Assembly (NCBI GenBank): GCA_934477125.1
Contig: CAKSOL010000008.1
Span: 1-64,000, forward strand
Direction of reading: 5' to 3'
Source of the DNA: an uncultured Eubacteriales bacterium
Lineage (GTDB): Bacteria; Bacillota; Clostridia; Oscillospirales; Acutalibacteraceae
DNA length: 64,000 nucleotides
Shown: positions 24,586 through 32,101 of the stretch, one piece after another
Position numbering within the stretch: the first letter of the stretch is position 1
Layout of the letters: each line of letters begins with the position of its first letter
Notes under the pieces: generated by a model
The model's database searches: none
Seen by the model: the letters and a program-made list of their open reading frames with translations, nothing else
What the model was told of the DNA's origin: nothing
Made by a program: the position numbers and the translations under genes

Positions 24586-26811
24586 ATGGAGGAAGTAACG
24601 GCGCAGGAAACGGAACAGATAAAGGGAACGGTTGAGCATATAACCTATCAGAACGGACAGAACGGCTATACCGTCGCAACCCTCCGCAGCGGCTCGGCGC
24701 GTACCGTTATAGTCGGAACGCTTCCGTTTGTAAACGAGGGCGAATGCGGAAAATTCACCGGCAGATATATTGTTCACCCAACATACGGCAGGCAGTTTCA
24801 GGTTTCCGCCTTTGAGCGGACCGCGCCCGAAACCGCCGCCGCGATACTCAGATACCTTTCCTCAGGCGCAATCCGCGGCGTAGGGCCGGCAACGGCGCAG
24901 AGGATAGTTGAAAAATTCGGAGACAGCGCGCTTGACATTATTCAGAACCGCCCGGCAGAGCTTGCCTCAATTAAGGGAATTTCGCTCGAAAAGGCGCTTA
25001 ATATTTCCCTTGAATACGAAAAGCAGTTCGGAATAAGGGATGTTATGCTGATGCTGTCTCCCTATAACGTTTCGCCGGAGGTCTGCGTTAAAATTTACCG
25101 CGCGCTCGGCTCGTCGGCGTCGGAGAAAATAAAGGAAAATCCTTATATTCTCTGCCGGGATGATATCGGCTTCGGCTTTGAACGCGCCGAGCAGATAGCC
25201 GAAAGCCTTGAAATATCGCCGGATAACGAAATGCGGCTGAGCGCCGGAGTTGAATATGTTCTGCGGAAAAATCTTATGAACGGTCATACCTGCCTGCCGA
25301 GAGAAAAGCTTGCGGCGGTAGCTGCGAGACTGCTCGAAAGCGATATCGCGCGGATAAATGATATAATCGATATTCTGATAAGCCGCTTTGCGGTATCGAG
25401 AATATTCGTAGCCGGCGCCGAGTTTCTGGCGCTTCCCGAATACCGCGCGGCGGAGGAGCATATCGCCGCCCGTCTCGGAGCGGTCAGGGAGCATATCAAC
25501 CGCGCGGTCAGGGTTGACGACCTAGAAATAGACCGGGTTGAAAACAAGCTCGGAATAAAATTCGAGCAGCTCCAGCGTCAGGCAATAAAGCAGGCGTTTG
25601 AAAGCGGTATGCTTATTCTTACCGGCGGACCGGGAACCGGAAAAACGACAACCCTTAACGCGATAATATCGCTTTTTGAATACCGCGACGCGGCGATAGA
25701 GCTTGCCGCTCCGACAGGGCGCGCCGCCAAGAGAATGACCGAGCTTACCGGCAGAGAGGCAAAAACTCTCCATCGGCTGCTTGAGGTCGATTGGGGAGAA
25801 AACGAAAAGCAGGTTTTTGCGAGAAATGAGAAAAATCCGCTTGAGTGCGACGTTATAGTGGTGGACGAGGCTTCTATGATAGACTCGCTGCTGTTCGACA
25901 GCCTGCTGCGCGCGCTGAGACTTTCCTGCCGCATAATCCTTGTGGGCGACGTTGACCAGCTGCCGAGCGTTTCGGCGGGCAACGTTCTCGGCGACCTTTT
26001 AGAATCGGGACTTTTCTCGTCTATCGCGCTTAAAAAGGTGTTCCGTCAGGCAGGAAAGAGCAATATAATAACCAATGCTCACGCTATAATAGAGGGCAGA
26101 CCGCTCTCCTTTTCCTCTAAGAACGGGGACTTTTTTATGCTGCGCCGCGGCGATACCGCCTCGGTCTGCAATACCGTGCTTGAGCTTTGCTCCGAGCGGC
26201 TTCCCAAGGCATACGGCTTTGACCCGCTCTGCGATATTCAGGTGCTCTGCCCGTCGAGGAAAACCGGCGCGGGAACCTTTAATCTCAACAATCTGCTGCA
26301 ATCCTGTCTTAATTCCTCTTTGGGGGACGAGCCTTCGTTTTCGTATAAGGGCGTAAGTATCCGCAGGGGAGATAAGGTTATGCAGATAAAGAATAATTAC
26401 GACCTTACCTGGGAAAAGGAGGACGGCACCTCCGGAACCGGAGTTTTTAACGGCGACGTCGGGTTTGTTGCCGAGGTAAACAAGCGCGCAGGAACGCTTG
26501 CGGTTAAGTTTGAGGACAGAACCGTTACCTATTTCGGCGAGGAGATAGGCGAGCTGGAGCTGGCGTATGCGATAACGGTTCATAAAAGTCAGGGCAGCGA
26601 GTTCGACTGCGTTATAATGCCGCTGTTTGACGTTCCGTCAAGACTGCGCTACCGCAATCTTCTTTATACCGGCGTAACGCGGGCCAAAAAGCTGTTTATC
26701 GCGGTAGGGAGCGAGGCGCTGCTTTATGAAATGGCGGAAAATAACCGCAAAATGCTGAGATATACTATGTTAGAGGCATTTTTGGGCGATAAGGCTTATG
26801 AAGAAATCTGA
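24586..26811 (+). CDS. recD2: RecD2-type 5'-3' DNA helicase
   Basis: 741-residue SF1B helicase without a RecBC partner. An N-terminal OB-like and helix-hairpin-helix part ('RGVGPATAQRIVEKFG', 'LASIKGISLEKA') precedes the helicase: Walker A 'TGGPGTGKTTT' at about residue 346, DEAD-like 'VVDEASMID' at about 425, 'VGDVDQLPSVSAGNVL', and motif VI with 'VHKSQGSEFD' and 'YTGVTRAKK'. RecD2 has roles in DNA repair and mismatch tolerance in Firmicutes. It overlaps the comF gene by 14 bases. Confidence 0.94.
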   Translation: MEEVTAQETEQIKGTVEHITYQNGQNGYTVATLRSGSARTVIVGTLPFVNEGECGKFTGRYIVHPTYGRQFQVSAFERTAPETAAAILRYLSSGAIRGVGPATAQRIVEKFGDSALDIIQNRPAELASIKGISLEKALNISLEYEKQFGIRDVMLMLSPYNVSPEVCVKIYRALGSSASEKIKENPYILCRDDIGFGFERAEQIAESLEISPDNEMRLSAGVEYVLRKNLMNGHTCLPREKLAAVAARLLESDIARINDIIDILISRFAVSRIFVAGAEFLALPEYRAAEEHIAARLGAVREHINRAVRVDDLEIDRVENKLGIKFEQLQRQAIKQAFESGMLILTGGPGTGKTTTLNAIISLFEYRDAAIELAAPTGRAAKRMTELTGREAKTLHRLLEVDWGENEKQVFARNEKNPLECDVIVVDEASMIDSLLFDSLLRALRLSCRIILVGDVDQLPSVSAGNVLGDLLESGLFSSIALKKVFRQAGKSNIITNAHAIIEGRPLSFSSKNGDFFMLRRGDTASVCNTVLELCSERLPKAYGFDPLCDIQVLCPSRKTGAGTFNLNNLLQSCLNSSLGDEPSFSYKGVSIRRGDKVMQIKNNYDLTWEKEDGTSGTGVFNGDVGFVAEVNKRAGTLAVKFEDRTVTYFGEEIGELELAYAITVHKSQGSEFDCVIMPLFDVPSRLRYRNLLYTGVTRAKKLFIAVGSEALLYEMAENNRKMLRYTMLEAFLGDKAYEEI

Positions 26812-27553
26812 TGTTTTGTCCGGCGTTTCCGGGATAATAAAGGCGGCTCTTTATCCGGGAAGATGTATCTGCTGCAAAGCGCCGGTCGAAGAAAACGAGA
26901 GTCTCTGCGGCTTCTGCAAAAGACATATCGAGCGGATTGACCTGAAAAGCCGCTGTCTGAAATGCGGCAGAGATAAGAAAAGCTGCGAATGCCGGTTCAG
27001 AGAATTTTATTTCAGCGGCGTTACTGCTCCGTTTTATAACGCCGGTCTTGCAAGAAAGGCGCTTTATGATTTCAAGCTCGGCAATAATCCGAGCCATGCC
27101 GAATTTTTCGCAAGGGAAATGGCAGCGGCGGTTAAGGAGAAATTCAGAGGGATAAAGTTCGACGGTGTTTATTACATCCCGATATCCCTGAGAGCAAGAT
27201 TGAAACGCGGCTTCAATCAGTCGAGAATACTTGCGAAATACCTCGGCGAAAGCCTTGGCGTCCCGGTTTTCGGAGGAGTTATCGGCTGCCGCCGCGGAAT
27301 GCCTGCTCAGCATTCGCTTAAAATGTCCGAAAGAATAGCCGTCGCCGACAGAAAGTACCGCAGCTGCGGCAGGGCGTTCGGAACGGCTCTTTTGGTTGAC
27401 GATATAATGACTACCGGCAGCACTCTCAGCGCTGCGTCGCACGTTTTGCTGGAATCCGGCGCAAGAGAGGTATATTGCGTTGCCGCGCTTATGAGCCGGG
27501 ACAGAAAAAAGAAAAACGGAAATTCACCTAAGGATAAGGAATTAGTATTCTGA
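26798..27553 (+). CDS. comF: ComF family phosphoribosyltransferase-like protein
   Basis: 251 residues. An N-terminal zinc-finger-like region has Cys pairs ('CICC', 'CGFC', 'CLKCG', 'CEC'), and the C-terminal part is a type-I PRTase fold with the PRPP loop 'LVDDIMTTGSTLSAA'. ComF proteins take part in DNA uptake and recombination in competent bacteria; here it is cotranscribed with recD2, which fits DNA handling. Confidence 0.88.
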   Translation: MKKSDVLSGVSGIIKAALYPGRCICCKAPVEENESLCGFCKRHIERIDLKSRCLKCGRDKKSCECRFREFYFSGVTAPFYNAGLARKALYDFKLGNNPSHAEFFAREMAAAVKEKFRGIKFDGVYYIPISLRARLKRGFNQSRILAKYLGESLGVPVFGGVIGCRRGMPAQHSLKMSERIAVADRKYRSCGRAFGTALLVDDIMTTGSTLSAASHVLLESGAREVYCVAALMSRDRKKKNGNSPKDKELVF

Positions 27554-27572
27554 AATATACGCAGGAGGAATT

Positions 27573-28595
27573 ATGGCAACTGAAATCGGAATAGATATCG
27601 GAACATCGAAAACGGTTATTTTTTCAAGCTCGCAGGTTGTTTTGGAACAGCCGAGCGTCGTAACGGTGGACGCCGAGACCTGGGAGCCGGTGTATTACGG
27701 AGATAAGGCGAAGCAGACCCTGGGCAGAACCCCGGAAAGCCTTGTCTGTGTTCACCCGATACAGCACGGCGTTATATCGGATTACGATATAGCCGAAATG
27801 ATGCTTAAAAATTATATGCAGCAGGCGTTCGGCGGAAGAATAGTCCGCCCGCGCATAATGGCAACCCTGCCTGCCGGTCTTACCGAGCTGCAGCACCATT
27901 CTCTTGCAAATGCGGTTGAATCGGGCGGCGGAAGAAATATTTCGGTTATCGAAAGTCCGCTTGCCGTAGCCTTCGGGCTCGGAATAGACTTTTCCAAGCC
28001 GCACGGCGTTCTGATTGTCGATATAGGCGCCGGAACTACCGATATCGCGGTTATTTCCCTCGGAGGAATAGCGGTCTGCGAGTCCTTTAAGACCGCCTCC
28101 GGGGAATTTGACGCTCAGATAATAAGATATGTCCGCAAGGAATATAATATTGAAATCGGTCCTCTTACCGCCGAGCAGATAAAGATGCGCATAGGCTCGG
28201 TTGTAGAGCGCCCGGTCGAGGTTGCAACCGTGGCAAAGGGAAGAAATGTTTTCACCGGGCTGCCAGAAAGCTTTGAAATAAGCTCCTCCGAGGTCTATGA
28301 GGCAATAAGCGAGCCGGCGCTGTCGATATGCAACGCCATCCGCTCCGTGCTTTCAAAAACCGATCCCGACCTCGTTGCGGATATTATCGGCGACGGGCTT
28401 TACCTTACTGGCGGCGGCTCGCTTATTTTCGGTATGGACAGGCTTTTGGCTGATTTCGTCGGAACAAAGGTATTTCTGCTTGACGACCCGTCCCACAGCG
28501 TTGTTAAAGGAGCGGCTGTTGCGCTGAAAAAGCCGGAGCTGCTCAAAAACGTCGATTATCAGCTTCGTTCGATAAGAGAGCTTACGATAGAATGA
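27573..28595 (+). CDS. MreB-family actin-like rod-shape protein
   Basis: 340 residues of the actin/HSP70 ATPase fold: phosphate-1 'EIGIDIGTSKTVIF', phosphate-2 'VLIVDIGAGTTDIAVI', and adenosine loop 'LYLTGGGSLIFGMD'. It guides peptidoglycan synthesis along the cell wall. The GTSKT sequence in the first loop differs from the GTANT-type of main MreB, so this may be an MreBH or Mbl-like paralogue. No mreC/mreD neighbour is seen. Confidence 0.9.
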   Translation: MATEIGIDIGTSKTVIFSSSQVVLEQPSVVTVDAETWEPVYYGDKAKQTLGRTPESLVCVHPIQHGVISDYDIAEMMLKNYMQQAFGGRIVRPRIMATLPAGLTELQHHSLANAVESGGGRNISVIESPLAVAFGLGIDFSKPHGVLIVDIGAGTTDIAVISLGGIAVCESFKTASGEFDAQIIRYVRKEYNIEIGPLTAEQIKMRIGSVVERPVEVATVAKGRNVFTGLPESFEISSSEVYEAISEPALSICNAIRSVLSKTDPDLVADIIGDGLYLTGGGSLIFGMDRLLADFVGTKVFLLDDPSHSVVKGAAVALKKPELLKNVDYQLRSIRELTIE

Positions 28596-28608
28596 GGAGG
28601 CGCTCCGG

Positions 28609-31011
28609 GTGCGGAAAACATACACTACTAACGGGCTGAGCGACAGCGAAGCCGAGCAGCTTGCCCGCGAGGGATTTGCGAATGTGTCCTCGGCAAAGGC
28701 GGGAAAAAGCGTTAAGGATATTGTTATATCCAATACTCTTACCTATTTTAACTTTATATTTCTGATTATAACCGTGCTGCTGTGTGCGGTTTCCTCCTTC
28801 AGAAATCTTACCTTTCTGCCGATAGTCATAGGCAATACCTTAGTCGGAATTTTTCAGGAGATACGCGCTAAACGGGTTATCGATAAAATGAGCCTGCTGA
28901 ACGCTCCTCATGCCGTTGTTATAAGAAACGGCGAGCCGAGGCGGGTGCGCTCGGAGGAGCTTGTCAGAGGGGACGCGGTTATATTCTCCGCAGGCGACCA
29001 GATATGTGCCGACGCGCGCGTTATCGAGGGAACGGCGTCTGTAAACGAAGCGCTGCTTACCGGCGAGGAGGACGAAATTTCAAAAAGCGAGGGCTCAAGC
29101 CTGCTTTCGGGCAGCTTTGTCGTTTCGGGCGAATGCTGCGCCGTGCTTGAAAGGGTGGGCGAGGAGTCCTATATCGCAAGGCTGACCGCCGAGGCAAAAA
29201 CCGCCAAGCGCGGCGAGCAGTCGGAAATGATTCGCTCGATAAATAAAATCGTTAAATGGATGGGCTTCATCCTTATTCCGATAGGCGCAATCCTGTTCTA
29301 TCAGAGCTATTTTATCAATAAGGAAACTATAACCGACAGCGTTGTTTCAATGGTTGCCGCGATTATAGGAATGATTCCGGAGGGACTTTATCTTTTAACG
29401 ACCGCCGCTCTTGCGCTGGGAACTATCCGCCTTTCAAAAAGACGTGTTCTGCTCAACGATATGAAAAGCATTGAGTCGCTTGCGAGGGTGGATGTTCTCT
29501 GCGTTGATAAAACCGGAACCATAACCGAGCCTAAAATGACGGTCTGCGCAATCGTGCCGGTTGACAGCCGCGACCTGCCGGACGGCGGACTTGACGCCGT
29601 TCTTGCAAGCTATGCGGCGGCGTCGCCCGATAATAACGCTACAATGCTTGCGCTGAGAGAGTATTATAAGGACGGCGTTCCGAAAATTCTTTCGGCTGTA
29701 TCAGCCACTCCGTTTTCCTCCGCCGTTAAATACGGCTCCGTTACCTTTTCGGACGGCACATGGGTTTTGGGAGCGCCGGAATTTGTTCTCGGCGGCGCCT
29801 TGGAGGAATATAAGCCGCAGATAGAGGATTATATTAAAAAGGGCTACCGTGTTCTGGCGTTTGCCTATCAGAAAATGCCGGTCGGGGAAACCGGGCTTTC
29901 GGATACCGTCCGCCCGGCAGGCTTTGTTGTTCTTTCCAACGCGATACGCGCCAACGCGCCCAAAACATTCCGGTATTTTGCCGACCAGGGCGTAACAGTT
30001 AAGGTTATTTCGGGAGACCATCCCGAAACCGTTTCCGAAATAGCGCGGCTTGCCGGAATAGAAAACGCCGAGGATTTTGTTGACGCGGCAACCCTTGATA
30101 CCGATGAAAAAATCGCCTGGGCTGCAACGCATTTTACGGTTTTCGGCAGAGTTACTCCGAAGCAGAAGCAGAAGCTTGTTTTAGCTCTGAAGGCTGCCGG
30201 ACATACCGTTGCCATGACCGGCGACGGCGTAAACGATATTCTCGCAATGCGCGATTCGGACTGCGGAATTGCGATGGCGTCGGGCAGCGAGGCGGTGTCG
30301 CAGGCGGCAAAGGTTGTTCTTATGGACTCAGACTTTGCAAATATGCCGCGCGTTGTTGCCGAGGGCAGACGTGTCGTTAATAACATTCAGCGCTCGGCGA
30401 GCCTGTTCCTCGTTAAAAATATTTTCTCGCTGCTGCTTTCGATAATGGCGTCGGTCTTTATGCTGAGCTATCCGCTTGAACCGGCGCATATCTCGCTTAT
30501 AAGTATGTTTACGATAGGATTTCCCGGCTTTCTGCTGGCGCTTGAAAGCAATAAAAACCGGATAGATGGTCACTTCCTGCGGAACGTTCTTATCCGCGCC
30601 CTGCCTGCCGGACTTACCGACGCGGTTATAGTCGGCTCGCTCGCGATTTTCGGAAAGGTCTTTTCTCTACCGCGGGACGATGTTGCGACCGCCTCAACGC
30701 TGGTGCTTTCATTCGTAGGCTTTATGATTCTTCACCGCATAAGCGTTCCGTTCAATAAATACCGCCGCGGAGTTTTCCTTGTGAACCTTGCCGGAATAAC
30801 CCTTTCTTTCCTGTTTATTCCGCACTTTTTCTCGATAGTCCGCATACCTGCGACAAGCGTTCAGCTGACGATTATTTTCTCGCTTGCCGCCGAATCCCTT
30901 TTCAGGCTGCTTACTATTGTTATAGATAACGGCGGAACGGTCTTAAAGCGCCGCGCCGCAGCGGTAAAAAGAAAAAACGGACGTTATAAAGGGCGCAGAA
31001 AAAGCGGTTAG
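28609..31011 (+). CDS. cation-translocating P-type ATPase
   Basis: 800 residues. Motifs: 'LLTGEEDEI' in the actuator domain (the usual TGES reads TGEE), 'DKTGTITEP' at about residue 299, 'TGDGVNDILAMRDSD' at about 538, and several C-terminal membrane helices. The layout resembles the CtpE/Exp7 group, for which Ca2+ uptake has been shown in mycobacteria. Start GTG at 28609 with GAGGAGG upstream, 13 bases after the mreB-type gene. The ion cannot be fixed from sequence. Confidence 0.88.
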   Translation: MRKTYTTNGLSDSEAEQLAREGFANVSSAKAGKSVKDIVISNTLTYFNFIFLIITVLLCAVSSFRNLTFLPIVIGNTLVGIFQEIRAKRVIDKMSLLNAPHAVVIRNGEPRRVRSEELVRGDAVIFSAGDQICADARVIEGTASVNEALLTGEEDEISKSEGSSLLSGSFVVSGECCAVLERVGEESYIARLTAEAKTAKRGEQSEMIRSINKIVKWMGFILIPIGAILFYQSYFINKETITDSVVSMVAAIIGMIPEGLYLLTTAALALGTIRLSKRRVLLNDMKSIESLARVDVLCVDKTGTITEPKMTVCAIVPVDSRDLPDGGLDAVLASYAAASPDNNATMLALREYYKDGVPKILSAVSATPFSSAVKYGSVTFSDGTWVLGAPEFVLGGALEEYKPQIEDYIKKGYRVLAFAYQKMPVGETGLSDTVRPAGFVVLSNAIRANAPKTFRYFADQGVTVKVISGDHPETVSEIARLAGIENAEDFVDAATLDTDEKIAWAATHFTVFGRVTPKQKQKLVLALKAAGHTVAMTGDGVNDILAMRDSDCGIAMASGSEAVSQAAKVVLMDSDFANMPRVVAEGRRVVNNIQRSASLFLVKNIFSLLLSIMASVFMLSYPLEPAHISLISMFTIGFPGFLLALESNKNRIDGHFLRNVLIRALPAGLTDAVIVGSLAIFGKVFSLPRDDVATASTLVLSFVGFMILHRISVPFNKYRRGVFLVNLAGITLSFLFIPHFFSIVRIPATSVQLTIIFSLAAESLFRLLTIVIDNGGTVLKRRAAAVKRKNGRYKGRRKSG

Positions 31012-31090
31012 CACCTTAAAAATCTTTCTGCCTCTTTTCGGCTGCACTGCTCGGCAGCCCGTTTGCAGCGGGAAAGGCGACTTACTTTTT
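31012..31090 (+). other. intergenic, small GC-rich hairpins
   Basis: Directly after the ATPase gene, GGCTGC pairs with GCAGCC (31040-31059 area) and CCCG with CGGG. No coding potential seen. Could be the ATPase gene's own 3' end. Confidence 0.35.
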
Positions 31091-31357
31091 TATATAATGC
31101 CTGCTGAACAATTCAAAAGCACCTTAACCAAGCATGTTGGTGTAAACTTTTGAATTGTTCAGGTGCAAGGTTTTTGCGCAATTTTGCGAAAAAACCTTGC
31201 ACTTTAAAAAGAATCACATTTTGATTCTTTTTAAAATCAGGCGACAATCAATGGATACTGACGGTCAAAACAAAGGTTTTGACCCATAAAATCGAGATTT
31301 TAACTCGATTTTATATAATTGCATTTGCTAATGCAATTATTCAGTAGACATTATATA
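31091..31357. mobile_element. 267-bp palindrome array with 17-bp inverted ends (candidate MITE or structured RNA)
   Basis: The ends TATATAATGCCTGCTGA (31091-31107) and TCAGTAGACATTATATA (31341-31357) are inverted copies, 15 of 17 identical. Between them lie six hairpins, five perfect: 31104-31162 (16-bp stem), 31163-31202 (18-bp, one mismatch), 31203-31235 (14-bp), 31263-31284 (9-bp), 31286-31314 (11-bp), 31315-31340 (11-bp). Their sequences are unrelated to each other and several touch end to end. No protein is encoded. The ends and a possible TA duplication suggest a miniature element; the row of helices closed by an outer stem equally suggests an RNA or folded-DNA structure. Confidence 0.6.
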
Positions 31358-31360
31358 CCG

Positions 31361-31390
31361 AATGCACGGTTAAAGCACCGTGCATTTTTT
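31361..31390 (+). terminator. terminator after the palindrome array
   Basis: AATGCACGGT pairs perfectly with ACCGTGCATT (31377-31386), loop TAAAGC, then TTTT. It acts on the plus strand only, so a plus-strand transcript crossing the array would end here. Confidence 0.85.
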
Positions 31391-31470
31391 CTTTGCGGTA
31401 TGCTGAAATTAAACTGCACCCTTTAAAAACAGCTTGATTTGCTGCTGTGCTTTGCGGCAGTCGCTATGGA

Positions 31471-31529
31471 GGAACCGCCGGGGTGATTTTATAATGTGAC
31501 TGAAACCGTAGCTTTCAGCCGGAGGTTCC
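31471..31529. repeat. nested stem with inner hairpin
   Basis: GGAACCGCCGG (31471-31481) pairs with CCGGAGGTTCC (31519-31529), 10 of 11. Inside, CTGAAA (31500-31505) pairs with TTTCAG (31513-31518), stacked directly on the outer stem. It lies 3' of the minus-strand BofC-like gene and has no T-run on either strand, so a simple terminator is unlikely. Rest of 31391-31563: only weak hairpins seen. Confidence 0.5.
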
Positions 31530-31563
31530 GTATTGAATGCGTATGCGCTCATCCGCGCCGGAA

Positions 31564-31863
31564 TTATCCGTCGTAATCCTCAACCGCCCGTTCCGCCTGC
31601 TCCCGCGTTTCAAACAGAATACCGTTTTCAAGCGCCGCGCGGTCGTCCGAGGGCAGATTTTCCGGAGAAACGCCGTCATAGGAGGCGATGTATTCGCTGC
31701 CGCGGTAAAGAGCGACCTTTCCGTTAAGCAGGGTCAGCCTGTAAAGCTTATCAACTCCTGTTTGCTCATTTTTTCCGAAAAACGCAAGCGAACAGCAGAA
31801 AATTATAATAACCGCTCCCATAACCGCCGCCAATACCGGACGGACATAACGTGAAATTTTCAT
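31564..31863 (-). CDS. BofC-like small membrane-anchored protein
   Basis: 99 residues: one N-terminal membrane helix ('YVRPVLAAVMGAVIIIFCC') and a small C-terminal domain ('LYRLTLLNGKVALYRGSEYI' in type; core 'LNGKVALYRGSEY') that ends with 'LPSDDRAALENGILFETRE' in type. This resembles the C-terminal BofC domain (forespore protein that restrains SpoIVB signalling). The likeness is from memory and modest. The start MKISRYV at 31863 follows GGGAGG at a long distance of about 13 bases; the longer TTG start at 31911 is less likely. Confidence 0.55.
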   Translation of the reverse strand: MKISRYVRPVLAAVMGAVIIIFCCSLAFFGKNEQTGVDKLYRLTLLNGKVALYRGSEYIASYDGVSPENLPSDDRAALENGILFETREQAERAVEDYDG

Positions 31864-31969
31864 TTTTAAAACAGCCTCCCTGCCGACATTTGTCACATAT
31901 ATTTTGCTCAAAACTGTTCCATACTATTCCAAAGGTTAAAAAATTGTAACTTCAAAAGCACTTTTTATA

Positions 31970-31978
31970 TGGTATAAT
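31970..31978 (+). promoter_or_regulatory. extended -10 promoter for the first PBP gene
   Basis: TGG then TATAAT (31973-31978), a perfect extended -10; the -35 place is weak. About 123 bases of leader precede the TTG start. Confidence 0.6.
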
Positions 31979-32101
31979 GTCTAAAATGGCTCTTTATGTA
32001 TTGAGCGCAAGGCAGCGCTCGGCAGCCGTTATCCGCGCGGTTCGCTCAGGGCGGACTTATGCCGGTAACAGCGTCTTTTTATTGCACGGAGGTGTTTTTT
32101 C

